This document shows, in pieces, positions 38,401-51,215 of a DNA stretch of 64,000 nt (position 1 is the stretch's first letter; every line of letters begins with the position of its first letter). Source of the stretch: Dipylidium caninum (lineage: Eukaryota; Platyhelminthes; Cestoda; Cyclophyllidea; Dipylidiidae); NCBI GenBank assembly GCA_017562135.1, contig QEYB01001164.1, forward strand, positions 355,027-419,026, in the 5' to 3' direction. A program made the position numbers and the translations under genes. The notes under the pieces are model-generated. The model saw nothing but the letters and a program-made list of their open reading frames with translations, was not told the origin of the DNA and searched no databases.

Positions 38401-41400
38401 GAGGCGATCGCAAATGTGACATTAAGATGACATACCAACATAACTAAGAGGAAGAAGATGGTATTCAAAGCAAACATAATATATCACATCACATAACAAA
38501 CCACACTTTACTCAGATTTATCATTACACAACAACTGATTACGGGAATCTAAAGCGTGACCAGATTTCGTAAATCCTTATAGGTAAGCAGAGACGAGGCC
38601 CTAGATCAACAAAGTTCGGAAGATTATGCTCCTAAAGTAAAAATCTGAAATAGTCAACAGAACACCTAAAAATAAAAAAGGTATTCCGGATGAGCGCAAA
38701 ACTTATTTTTAAAGTGAGATGGAGTAAATGCAGACAAGTGATAGAGAAAAAGAGTTGTTGAAACAGGTAAGTAAAAAGGAACTGGATATGGCTTACCACT
38801 AAAATTAAAACTTATGACGCATTCAACATAAGACGCCTCGGTTGTCAATTATGTTAAATCATTTTTTGTTCTCCTCATTTCCTCTAAATAAAATCAGCAA
38901 AATATGATTCTGTGTGTCGAAAAGCGTACAAACAATCATCCATGTGATTTCAACAGCCAATGAGGAGGTTCTGTTACTGTAAGGAGTTGCGAATACAAGC
39001 AGAAATTAGAAGACTACTGTTAAAATGCCTAGCTAATGAACAAAGAGATGAAATTATTCGATACGCGATATATCTTAATAAATCCTTGTCCTAGCAACTG
39101 AAACCAAAATGCGCAAGATTCAACACTAATTACCTTATTCATTCATAATATAGCAAGTAAAATAAAAAATAATATAAATATGGTAACGAGTATTGGAAAA
39201 ACTGGGAAAATGTAGCCCATTAGATTGTATCCCGCAAAAATGCTTAGTGTTAAAATGGACGTCCCTCCCATTTAAGAGATCTCTCAGTAACTAAAACTGT
39301 CCGCGAAAAGCAATAAACAGTGTATCCTTCGAGACCGATACAACTTGGCCTATGGTTAAAACTCGGTCATTTGGGTGTAGCTGAATAAAATAACTTAAAT
39401 TTACAATGAAATTATCATAATGTTTAGTTGTACGGTAAGAGAAGAAAATAAAAGGTAGATGATGGAATGGTGACCAAAGAGAATAAATCAATGGGCGACT
39501 GGAATTACGTCACATTGGTATTTACAAACGTGCTTAAGTGGCCACTCAGGGCGAATACTGAGCTCACAATTCGCGCTGCCGCCGCACACCTCGGCCGAAG
39601 CTAACTTCTATCAAGGTTACATAGGGTAGATTTCAACACACTCACTGTTTATTTCTTTAATTTGATTTCTTAATAAGTGGCGCGATTTATAAACGTGTTG
39701 ATTTGTGGTACAAGGCACTTTGACGTCTGGAACATACGCAAGCTATTTCATACACTTTACCGTCCCAGGCTAAGTTGCATTTCCTTTGTCACGCTATGTG
39801 CAATCTCGAAAAACAAAAAGACTTTCTATTATAAGGGCTCTTGACGTTTTCTCATCCAATATTTGGGAAAAGGCTTCTTCGTCGAGCTATTCCAGCAACG
39901 GTCACCTCGAACTTTGCCACTGCCAGTTCCTATTTCTCTTAACATACGTTCGTCCGCGTATTCATTACCTACGCGTTTTTCGTATTACAATGTTGTCAAT
40001 TTCTCTCAGCTTGGTAGCATCAAATATACATAAAGCTATATGCGCTACACTTGCGATGACATTGCAATGTGGCGCAAGGGGGCTGAGGTAGAACCAGCCA
40101 GACTTGCTTAGACTTTGTGTAGCTGGCTTACACTCCATCGATTTCAATTGCGATTTTCAGTATTGAGAATCTTATCAGACTAACTCATCAATTTCCTTTA
40201 GCGCTTTGCCGTAAGGACTCACGAGTGCCTAGATGCTTTATTTGGTCTAACATGGCAATTAACCGAGTGAAATCAAATACTAGTAATGGTGTGGCTATGG
40301 TAATGTCCTCTTGTCACTCATATAATTGAGCATATGAACTCAGAGCGCATGAAGCCAGAGCTCCATAAACTACGAAGACGACATTTGATACTTCTATTGC
40401 CACTAATCGAAGCTCAAATTAGGTATCAAAATGACCGGTTCGCTTGTTCCACTCATTCTGTCTTTGAGATAAAATGGCATTCCGCAGCCTAGACGGATTT
40501 ACGGTCAATTGTTAGGGCTTATACTTGCTCCTAATTACAAGCCGTAATAAAGAATACTGAAAAGCCGAAGATTTCTACTCAACTCGCATATCCCTAAAAA
40601 ATTTTTTCTTCCAAGTTGGTATCACCAGCAATGATTCTATGGCCTTGAGTCATTCTAAAGAAAGCGGGCACACACTAAAATCAACAAACGTTTGAGCATC
40701 TTTCCAAGTATCCACTAGTCAACTGTTGTGGCTACACTACTTGTACTAACCCATCTCTCACAGGCTCCTGAAAGTGCAGTCTGGCGAGATTAATAAGAGC
40801 GTTCCAGACAATCCTCATTTTTGCGCTTTTCAAATGGAACATTCCGTAGGTCGCTGCAGGGACGAGGCTCGAATCGGGGTTATCAGTGTGGCTTACACGA
40901 GAAATGGGGCCGCAGAGTGCACCCCCGGTAGCCAATCAGGGTTTGAGTCGGACTGACGTCGCACGCTTCCTACTAATCGACAACGGACAGGGCAGCATGA
41001 TTGGATGCGGTACCAGAATGCGTCACTGTCGAAACGCCATCACTCTAGTCAAGTGTATATACTTTTGGATGGTTGACTCTCTCTCTTCTGCCTTCTGATG
41101 GGTTTGTTCTCGAGCTTAGCCTTGCTCCAGGTTGGATATTTAGTGGGTTGACACGATCGCCTTTTTCTGCGTGGTTACTGCTTGTCGAGATTAATTTCGA
41201 GATAGTTAAATTGGACTTCTGTGCCAAAGTTCGATTAACTCATGCGGAGCATGATAAGCCGTGTTCTGAAGATATAATTGATAACCTTGCTTAGACTATC
41301 ATGCTATGTCAATATGGCATTAGATAGCGCACTTTAAATTCGCATCATGTATTGTGCAGATCGCAAATTTAGCATTCTGTGCCTTTAAAAGTCCCAGTAA

Positions 41401-41503
41401 CACGTTGAGTGCTCATTTGGCGTCTGCATTAGGTTCCCGAACACGAAGTTCACTTGCCGTCAATTGAGGTTGTAAATCGTGGAAATGGGATTTTTGTTAA
41501 GTC
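35494..41503. other. Intergenic region between the diverging NSRP1 and receptor kinase genes
   Basis: The flanking genes are transcribed away from each other, so both 5' flanks lie here. Apart from the weak exon candidate at 36345-36626 I see no gene. The stretch 37.9-40.6 kb is AT-rich and featureless. Confidence 0.55.
36345..36626 (+). CDS. Possible first coding exon with a hydrophobic segment
   Basis: A stop-free reading frame of 94 codons starts with ATG and ends at a consensus donor (GGAAAGGAG then GTGAGA). Residues 39-56 (LLPLPAIALVCTSFLLYF) could span a membrane, and residues 70-91 are moderately hydrophobic. No domain is recognised and I found no in-phase acceptor downstream that extends it. 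A second frame is also open here, which weakens the case. Confidence 0.2.
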
Positions 41504-41515
41504 TCTCTTTCAGAA
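41504..41515 (+). promoter_or_regulatory. Splice acceptor 2 nt before the receptor kinase start codon
   Basis: A pyrimidine tract ends in CAG at 41511-41513, so only AA separates it from the first ATG (41516). This is a strong 3' splice site. It is either the end of a 5'-UTR intron or a spliced-leader trans-splicing site, which is common in flatworms. The sequence alone cannot tell which. Confidence 0.45.
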
Positions 41516-44500
41516 ATGATGTTGTTCGCGTGGCAAATGTTGCCGCTGCTACTTCTAAATGCGGCCGTCTTCGAATGCGTCAAAGTGGAAGTGCCTGTAT
41601 TCGCTGATTACACAATGCCCTGCAACATCTCCACGCTACCCAGAGAACCTCTCTTGAAAGATTTTCATTGGTTTCAAGATAACCGTATTAATTTCGCTGT
41701 GAATAATTTTCTCCTCCCACATGGTGAAATCCCCTTCGAGAGAATAACGCCTGATGCCTCGGGTGTCTACTTGTGCTGCTACAACGGCTCCATGAGGCTT
41801 TCGTGCGCCGAGAAGATTCACCTCTCCGTAAAGGGCAAGTCATACCACCTCAAGACCAAGATTGTCAACAGACCCTTACCAGCCATACACGTGTCTGGCC
41901 GGAAAGTCGTTAACGCATGTCATCTGGGTACATAGCAGTCGCATATCAGGCGTTCCTGTCGTTTGTGAAACGCGATTGAGAGTGGATAGTCTGCGCAGGG
42001 TGCTCACGACTTTTCGGCTTCATGTCAAATATTCTAATTGTGAGTTATCAAGTAGCCACCGCTTCTCACGACACCAAAGATAAAAGCACGGACTTGGGCA
42101 ATTAAAGCCTTCCTACCCCCTTTCCCCTAAAATGAAATATTTTGGTTTTGGGGAATGCATTGGTTTCCTTCTTATTTCAGTTCCGCGACCGCACATTTTC
42201 TACGATACTATACTAAACATCACACCTCAAGCTTTCCCAAGTGAGCTGCTAATTTTCTTATTTAAAAACTGCCCTCTAACTCCTCTGCGTTCCAAATTCG
42301 TCCGCGCCTCACGGGGCAATTATCTCTAAAATATTTGGTTCATTCAGTATAGCATTGACCTTAGAAATTGTGTAAAAAATGGTTTAGTCAGTATAGTAAT
42401 GGGATCCAGTGTTTACCTTTAGTATTCTTTGATTTGCTTTCGTCCCTTGGTCGTTCTGTAAGGATGTCTGCATCTACTCTGATTTTTCAAATCTTTCAGA
42501 TAGTGTCTATTGGCTCCCTGAAATGCTCACCACGCCTCTTGAGGTGAGAGTGGTAGCAGAATCCCTCGAACTCGACTGCTTTTACTTCGTCCAGGCATTT
42601 GGCTCTAGACGTCCTCACGTTGCCTGGTACTTCAACGAGCTTTACTCCGGAGATGAGGGATTGCATATGCCTATTCTCGGACTCGATGAGGTTTGTGCCT
42701 TCTACTTAAGAACGCCTCCTCTTAAGTGGATTTTGACTTAAACTCCTCTTTTGCTGGAACCCATAGCGTCCCTGCTTCCACAGGAGAGCCGACAAGACAC
42801 GACGGTTGCACCCGTTGCTTCCTTCCCCTTATGTGATGAATTAACTTGTAGGCACTTTAGCTCCCCCAACTGAATGCCCTTCTCTTTGGCTTTTATTTTC
42901 ATCTGTGCACCACGTAGATGTACTTATTCACCAAGTTCCCACTGTGGATCCGACATGAACAATGAGGGAATCTGAGATGGCTTTGCATTTTTGTTTTGAC
43001 TAACAAAGTAGGGACGCAGATTACACTAAGGGACTCTTCAACACTTTTCGCCAGTCCGAAGATAGATTTGCCTGGTTAAAGTGTTCAGGGTGCGACTGTT
43101 TAATGCGTAACACGACAGGCTGGCGCCAAGTGGGCCAAATGCGTCTGACACGCTTTAGTGAGGTTCATAGTGAATGACTTGCTCTCGTTTTATAAAATAT
43201 CCCAATATTTTTCGTTCTTCCTCAGCTTTACCAAAAGGTTGAGGAATGGAATCTGTTGCTTTCGTAGTCACATTCATGTTGACCTATCTAATAATAATAA
43301 TAATAATAGTAATATAAATGCCACCGTTGATCGCAGCAATTGTGGATGAGCTGCCAACAATTGCCTATCTCCGTAATTTAATTAGATGGACAAGGAGTAG
43401 TTAGTAGGACTCCTGTATTAATTTCTCTCTGATTTTGACTAATATCCCATGCGAAGATCACTTCCACCTGCTTGCTGTCATGCTATCTTGTTCTTGAAAG
43501 CGTCACACTGTGAAAACTTCGGAAATTGTCTGCCGGGAGAAGTATATGCAAAATCCCAGGAGTCATTGCTACAAAAGCACCATCACCGTACGTCAGCGAA
43601 CCAACGAGCAGAGGCCGGTGGTGTATACTTGCGAGGTCTGGATGTCCAAGGCCGATGGCTCCCTAGAAAACCGACTCACAGTGGACTATCGAATTGGAGG
43701 CACCCGAGACCGCGCCTCCAAGTGGATCTACGAGTGCGTCTGTCATCTCTTTGTAGATTTTACATTTGCCATCAGGAATGCAGGTTGGCTGATGTTTCTT
43801 GCCTCTTTTACTTAGAACACTTTTTTCATTATTGAAAAATAATCAGGTTTTTTCTTGGGTATTATCCGAGGCAGGATAACCTCTACATACATTTAACCTG
43901 ATAAAATTCGTACATACTTTTCTTCAGGGAGTCGTGTGTTATTATAATGTATTTCTAGCCTTTGTTCCATCACTGTTCTTGGAATTTCTCTGCAAAAAAT
44001 TTCCTCACAGCAGCATTGCAGAAGTTGCCTTTCCGGTAGTTCAATGAGGCCATGTCGGCCCCTCAGAGTCGATCCGAGACTGGTGGAGCAAACTTTTGGG
44101 AATGCGATCATAAGCCCTTCTGATTGTTTTGTAACGAGCCATGTTCTAACTGAGCTCTGTCTTCACTTGCCCTAATTTTTTTGTTCGCAGACAAAGAGAT
44201 ATGGAACTCTACGGAAGTGGCTGTGACAGGGTTGTGGACAAGTCAGTTGCTCTAGACACCCTAATCCAAGAATTCAACGCGTGTGAACGCAACGCTTTTC
44301 TGCGTCTCTGGATTTCTCCTCCTAACGGCGAAAACTCGTTTCGAGTGAAATGCTCTCGCCCCATCTACGTAGTTTTTGACCAAGTACTAATTCTCTATAG
44401 ACTTCCCGCGGATTCCAATGTCATTGCTCTACTCCTCGCCTTGCGAGGCGATAACGCCACCAATTCCCACTTCGACAGTATCATCAAGAAATATGGCGAA

Positions 44501-47500
44501 CTGCTATTCGTGAGTTATTCGTACGACGGTGTTTGTGTGGATCGAGATCTGTTTACCAGCAGGCTGGTGAACACACTGACTTATGTCTTATGGCTTATGT
44601 CCTTCACTTATTACATTTTTTTTTAAATTTCTGACTTACCTGTCGGTAACATCTTGAGGCTACCTTGTTCTAAAAGTGGCGCCGGGACATGTTTGTAAAG
44701 CTATTTGCACGATGCGCCGCACTCACCTAAAACTCGACTTCCGGACCCTTTTTCGAGAGTAAATAAGAAAGTGAGGAGCAAATATGTACTCTATTAAGGG
44801 CGATGTGAAACAAAATACCAGTACCAATCTTCCTTTCCCGGTAGTCGAGGAGAGTTGCCTCGATTAAAGGGCCACAGAGTTTGGACACTTCTGGTAAACC
44901 TTCAGGCTGCTGAGAGATAGTGCATGTGGCATGGAGTATCAGCAATCCTCGGGCCAACTATATTGGCTGCTGGAAGTTAATGTCTTTTGCGCTCAACATA
45001 TCCTCCGATTTGCGGCACTATAGGAATCCGAAGTGAAGACTCTCCGCTTTGGAGGCGACGAACATCGTATCTTCGACCCAGTACTTCAGGGGAATGTCTC
45101 CCTCGATTGCCAACTCCCCCACGTTATCATGTGTGTCTACGCGCCCATCTTCCAACTACGTTTGATCCACCCAGCCTGCGCAATCTCAGGTAGGGACCGA
45201 CTTTAACAATTAAAAACTCTCTAACACTCACCTCGCGAGTACTATGAGACCGGGCCTTTCTCGCCGCTAAGTACGTGACTATTTTCGTTACAGACCGTTG
45301 TCTCCTTGCATATTGCCTTTGCGTTGAGCGCTTTCACCTCTTAAATTCGTGTGTCAGTAAATTCCTTGGCTTGCGAGCCTGCCTAAATGTCCACTTTGTG
45401 TCTGTAAGGTGGACACGCTAAGGTGAGTTGACGGATGACGAATCCGCCATTCCTCAAATGAACATACACTCTTTGTCATGTACATCACCACAAGTTAAAA
45501 ATTGCCATCAGATCCAGTTTCGAAGAAGCAGTCCCTTGTCTCACCCACACCAATCAACCTTGAGTGTTTTTACTTGTAATTAGTTCTGCAATTAAAAATA
45601 ATTTTGTTACTTGATTCAGTCCACCTATTTTAAAATAACTTGGAGCTTTGAAGATGTCGTCAACTTAAATCGTATGCTTTGCTGGTATCCACCCTTCTTG
45701 TTAACCGAAATTCTCGTTTAGTGTAACATTCCGATCTTGGGATGCCTCTACTGTTCTTGGAATAATTTTTCCTCACAGCTTCTCAATTTGCCTATTGCTT
45801 ACCTCATTACATCATTTATTTCGGTTCTAAGTAAGCTATAAAACTTTGTTTGTTTCAAGTGTAACATCGGGAGGACATGAGGTTATGCCTCTTTCAACCC
45901 CACAAAAGGCTGGTTAAAAGCACATTTCTTATACTTCTGGTCGTTCCTTTTTCACGCAGCCTCATGCCGGAACAGAAGAACACCATCCAAATTGAGTTGG
46001 TTGAGCCACTGAAGCCTTTTGATATCATGTTCAAAATTTTGCGTTGGCATAAGGAAAGATTTGGCGAGTTTCTTTCAAATTTACGAATTTACTGCAGTTT
46101 GTAATCAGTGGGAATGCTGCGTGAAGAGGAAAGTATTAACCGATCTTGATAAGTTAGTGTAGGGTTTTGTGCAATCTTTGAGAGTCGTCGCCTCTTACCC
46201 CGGTTGAATGTTTGGAAACTCACCTGTCCTCCGATTTCGTTTCCCGCCTTCGTAAAATCGCAACGTTACATGCGGTTGCTTTTTACTAAATGGGAAAGTA
46301 AATCACGCGTAACATTCCCTTTTTCTTTAAACAACTTTTTGCTTTCGAGCGCGTAGCCTCATGGATTGGGAATTTACCACCAAGCCACTAGCAAATTACT
46401 GTAAAATTATGGGATGTGCAATTAAAGAATGCAATGAAAAATAAAAATGTATGCATAAACGGTGTGCAAATTCGTCCGCTGCATCACTCATTTGCAACCC
46501 AAGCGCAAATCGTCCTCGTCGCGCTGGCATGGAAAGCCGCCTGCCTTACCGGCTGGAAAGAGGGGAAAATTGTAGCCTTCACATGCACGTAAACACAGCG
46601 TCCCTCATTTTGACAGGGCGGTTTGGCCAGTCGCTGTTCACGGAATCATTTTGATTTTGTTCACTTGACTCGTTTTCCCTGAATTTGGTGTAATTCGGTC
46701 AAGAAGTGCGCTTTTCTTCCAAAATGCTAGGAAGAACGCCTCCCAGTATGTGATATTTCATCCGAATCCTAATTAGTTCATGCTGTGTGTGTGTGTGTGT
46801 GTGACATGCTCCGCAGCAGATGTGATTGTAGACAATTATATTACTCCTAGGCAGTCTAATCATTTAGTCTGGCAGCTTGACAACCGCTTCGCCACTAAAT
46901 TCTTGCCAGTAAGGCCAACTTTATCATTATATTCTCAGCGGTCGCTCTGCAACATTTTTCAATTGCAGATAAAGCTCGGCACCAAATCAGCTCGTGATTG
47001 TGAGGCGAATTTCGCTTAACCTACCCACCTTCTTTGTTCCTTAGATTTATCAGACCACCATTCGGATTCGGGGATGATTTGGATAGGAATATGCTCTTTC
47101 CTCGTGGTTGCAACCCTACTCGTCATATGCTCCTCTCTCTACCTACTGCAACTCCGAAATCGTCATGGCCAAGACTTGTGGAAGAGGGTGAAGGCTCGCA
47201 CCGACTCCCTGCGTCGCGTCATTAATACTCCGCCTGCACCCACGTCTCCGGCACAATCCGAGAATAGTCCGAGTTCGCAGATACCGCCGGAATCAGCGTC
47301 AGTGTTCGAATATATGAAGTTAGACGAGAAACGATGGCCTCTTTCTGCCCGCAATCTTCGACTGGAAGAACGCATCGCTTCTGGCAGCTATGGCGATATT
47401 TTCAAGGGTACGCTTGTGGGACCGTTAGCGGGACAGGAAGAGTTAACACCACATCCCGTTGTGGCAAAGATGCTTAATGGCAAGTTAATTCCCCTACATT

Positions 47501-50500
47501 GCAGGAGATCTTTCGCCTGTCAAGAGCATATTCTGGCTTTACTTTTCTCTATCTCATTGCTTAACTCGTTAAACTATTTACAGCGTTAAAACCCATTCCT
47601 TGCTTGGAATCCTACTTTGTATTCAGACCAACTCGTCTACACCTAGTAGAATATCTTTAATACTACGAACTTGTTTAAAAAATCACAGATTTTTATTTTG
47701 GAAGTATATATTGTCAGGAAATGTAGCTAAATTCATTCATCTCCAAATTTATATTTACGTCAAGGCGGCGTCGCTATTACTGAAGGTTCATGAAATTTCG
47801 GTTGACACTTTCTTCCGCAAATTCTGAGTCCGGTGGTGAACGTTTATTCCCAAGTTCTCTGTGACCGAATTACTTTCCTGAATAAATTCAGTCGCTGTGA
47901 CACTATTAATAAATTTCTTCTGTGTTTTATTTACTGATCTCCCGATTAAACGGAGAACAGTGCGTCATCATTGTGGATCAGATGACAATTTACCGATTTA
48001 AACTGAGCCAGTCAAATGAACATGAACATTACTGGTCTGTGATGGATTGGGCTTCCTCCACACTTCTCGGTAACGGCTCCTTATCTCTCTCCGAAATCCC
48101 TTTCGGCCGTTTCTAGAGCTCAAAAGCATTGCTAAGGATGCCTTGGTTTTCCTAAGTTTAAAACAAAACCTGCCGATAGACAAACAACATAATTTTGACT
48201 GTTGTCAAATACTGCCTTTTGTCGGCATTTATGCTGTCAACTTGTTGAAGCAAATGCACACACGATGGGGTGAACAAACTTGTCACATCTTCATCTCACC
48301 TTCAGATGTCTACTTGACTGACCATGTGGTTGAATTCGTCAACGAGGTTGCAATTCGTCGTCTTATCGGTGCTCATCCCACCATCGTTCAGTTCTTGGGC
48401 TGTGCACAGCGCACAAGTGAGTTAATACACATTATACCCCTTAACTATTTCATAAAGTCTTTGAAAGATAAAACCGTCTGAGATGAGACGTCTTGAGGTC
48501 GGGTTAATTTTTTACAAGGACTAGGGGAATCACTCTTCCGTCGATGAATTCGGGTTAGAGCGAATGCAATTTTGTGAATGGTTTTTGTTTAACAAATCAT
48601 TCTTCCCTGGTTGTTCGGATATTACAGATTTTCGTCATCACTGCAAAAGTTTGACATTGACTTCGTTGGCTGCCCTAAATTTCTTTTTGAGGGGGCTCAC
48701 GATATTACCGCCGGACACTGACGCCGCCAGTCTCATGGGCAAATATTGAGCACCATAGCGAAGGTGGGGAGGAGCCAGCGAGGCTTTGACGAAGGACCTA
48801 TTGCGTCGGCTACTTCATTTCCGTAATCTCGTAAGCAAGGCGATGCACCGCGCATGCCTCCCAGCATGAGGATCTGCTTGCTAAGTATAAGTTGTTTTAC
48901 AAAAGTTCATGATAAGGAGGCGTTTGCGCGGTCGACGGCTGCTTCTAGGGCGGTTCCACCTACATTCTTGATGAATGGTTTACAAGAGGAAAGAGGAGTC
49001 GACTGAACTGTCATTAAAAAATCTCATCAGGAGGCGTAAATGCGTGTCAATTAGCCTTTCTTCACTCTCCCGTCTGTCCACGTAGATTTGAGCAACCGAC
49101 CTGTGCTGGTGACAGAGTACGCTCCCCGTGGCACGTTGTCGGCGCACCTACGATCCCTGCGGCTTGGTCCCGACACGGCATTGTCGGAGATCGTCATGAC
49201 CTACTGGTGGACTCGAGCGAGGACCCTTGTGGCCGATCTTCTCTCCTTCGCGATCGACATTGCCAGCGCTCTCGTCTATCTTCAGGGACTCGGGGTCTGT
49301 TAGTTATTAACTCGTTATACAACGATGACCTTTCATTTGGCGCTTTCCCAATTATTCCCTCAATGCCTTCGGAGGTCAGACTCTCATCCATCGCCTATTT
49401 CTCTGGAAACTCTTTGGCGGCGGACCATCAAACGTCCAGTATTATAGCTACTATTATTTGTAGAGATTACGGGGTTTAGAATTGAATGTATTTGGAGAAA
49501 AGTGACGAGTGAGCGGAAAAGACATTTGTGCTCTGCTTACGCCTGCATGGCTGCGATTAGGTTAGTGGCGAAACCTTCTACCGTTGTCAAAACAAAAGCA
49601 TAGTTGACAATGAAGAATGGAAGGTCGTAACCGGATGGGCTTAGCCCGTCTCTAAGCTCTAGTCCAATGTCAAGGTCTCGTTTATTCGGTCATTTATCCG
49701 TCTAAGAAGTAGATTACTACACTTGTGGAAGGTGTGATGAGCCGACTCCTTTTGAAGTGATATACAAACAGCAAAGTATGACGCCCCCTTCCTCCCCCCT
49801 CCGAACCCGTCATGACTGTCATCTCTGATTAATGCCACTCCCTCCCGTAGGTGGTCCACGGTGATGTAGCCGCTCGCAACGTTCTGCTGAGTACGTCATT
49901 CACCGCAAAACTCAACGACTTTGGACTGGCGTCTGTCATCCCACCCGGCGAGTTCGCCGAACTACCGGTAGGCCGTGCTCACACAATGTTTGCCCCAAAC
50001 AAGTTGGAGGTCCAAATACTCGATCTTTTTTCGCTTCTGTCCATGACTTTGTGGCTTTACTCTCCCGGCTTAAGAAAGTTTTTCTACTCCTCGAAGTGTG
50101 TACCGACATTATTATATCACTCGGCATATTAGCGCATGCTGCATCTCCTATGGTGCACTTCCAACGGGGTGGCAAGCATTGCTTGTGTTTATTCTTGTTT
50201 TCTCACGAAAAGATCGTGTATGTGTGTTTTTAAGCTGTTGATTATGCAGCTGGGAGAGTACCTTGTCTACAGTTTTAAGGCAAGTCAACAGCTCCTTCGT
50301 ATGCGCTTGTAATTACAACTTTCGACTGTGATCTTCGTCGATGGGAAAGTCTCCCTAGCCTGTCTAACTGTCATTGCTTATCCTGTAAGACTACAACATT
50401 GTCTTTGACAATTCAGTTTTTCGTCTTACGATTATGTTAAATTTGATCCTATCAGGGATGGGGAACATGTTTTCCATGTGATTCGAGCGTGATTAAACTC

Positions 50501-51110
50501 TGTCCTGCATTGCGTATTCTGATTAAATAAACGTAATGTATTTTTGGGAACTGATGGGTGCCCCTTACAAATCTATTTGCCCACTTCTCGAAGGCAACCA
50601 AAAGAATCCCAGTGCGCTGGTCACCTCCAGAGGTTCTTCACGAGAACCGTCGGCACGCGCGCAGCGATGTTTGGTCATTTGGAGTGCTCCTTTGGGAGAT
50701 CTTCGAGTTGGGCGTGACGCCCTATTGGCAGTTGCAGACAGAGTCCGCAGTTGAGGCCTTCGTAACAATTGAGGATGGACGATTGCCAAGGCCTGCACTC
50801 GCTCCCACTACCCTCTATAGTCTGATGACGGACTGTTGGGCTGCTTCTGTGGACGAGCGACCCGACTTCCACGCCGTGTCCGAAGCTCTCAGCACCGAGG
50901 CAAGCAGAGTGGCTCGCGAAGGAAAAAGGCCCGACGCTGACAATCTCTGCAGTCATGTGAGAGGCGGTCGTGTTTCATTTGAATGGTTTTGTCTCTGTTT
51001 TTCTGTACAATCAGGGGAAGCCTGTCGTCTGCTGGATAACTGGGGACGTTCCGGGAGGGGGGGATTTTCTCGTCTATTTTGGAGTTACGTCTTCATCACT
51101 TTTTGCATGA
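41516..51110 (+). CDS. Ig-type receptor tyrosine kinase, divergent FGFR/VEGFR-like, non-RD
   Basis: A single-pass receptor tyrosine kinase. Exons: 41516-41927, 42181-42240, 42500-42690, 43501-43733, 44191-44566, 45024-45189, 45779-45830, 45960-46096, 47045-47479, 48306-48416, 49086-49294, 49851-49967, 50594-50956, 51015-51110. They total 2958 nt, 985 residues, in phase throughout. Residues 1-20 are a signal peptide. Ig1 has C36, W52 and a D-x-G-x-Y-x-C motif ending at C87; Ig2 has C184, W200 and YTC at 263-265. Exons 5-8 encode a diverged further ectodomain. The transmembrane helix is at about 553-577. Kinase landmarks: nucleotide loop SGSYGDIF (654-662, first Gly replaced by Ala), Lys684 in VVAK, helix C Glu701, HGDVAARN (797-804), DFG (817-819), PPE (844-846) and SDVWSFGVLLWE in the C-lobe. 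The spacing K684-E701 and the short insert resemble FGFR-type kinases. Catalytic Lys, Asp and Asn are present, so activity is possible. The least certain parts are the 3' end of exon 1, mini-exon 7 and the last exon. An alternative terminal exon could start near 51552. Confidence 0.85.
43289..43309. repeat. (TAA)n microsatellite in a receptor kinase intron
   Basis: Seven TAA triplets in the intron between the two halves of the second Ig domain. Confidence 0.9.
46784..46803. repeat. (TG)n microsatellite in a receptor kinase intron
   Basis: TG run of 20 nt in the intron before the transmembrane exon. Confidence 0.9.
47480..48305 (+). other. GC-AG intron inside the kinase domain
   Basis: This intron separates the beta-3 strand (Lys684, MLN) from helix C (starting DVYLTDH). 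The only junction that restores the canonical Lys-to-helix-C-Glu spacing of 17 residues splits a GAT codon after its first G. That puts the donor at GCAAGT, the standard consensus for the rare GC class, and the acceptor at TTCAG before 48306. Phase is kept on both sides. The nearest in-phase GT alternative, at about 47519, would add 13 residues to the loop. Confidence 0.7.
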
Positions 51111-51209
51111 ATGCTCATGGCGATTCAAAGAGTAAAAATAATCTCTCAAGCGATGTAATTTGAGCCTGACGATGAGGTTCCATTTGTCACATCTTAGAAT
51201 AATGCAAGC

Positions 51210-51215
51210 ATTAAA
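51210..51215 (+). terminator. Possible poly(A) signal ATTAAA of the receptor kinase gene
   Basis: ATTAAA lies about 100 nt after the proposed stop codon and is followed by a T-rich stretch. It is the commonest variant of the polyadenylation hexamer, but such hexamers occur often by chance in this composition. Confidence 0.25.

Noticed and set aside
47163..47375. 70-codon minus-strand ORF
   Set aside because: It is the antisense shadow of the receptor kinase juxtamembrane exon.
50957..51163. Read-through of kinase exon 13 to a stop at 51163
   Set aside because: A GTGAGA donor at 50957 and an ATCAG acceptor before 51015 give a clean in-phase splice; the read-through segment is low-complexity and unlike a kinase tail. 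Not fully excluded.
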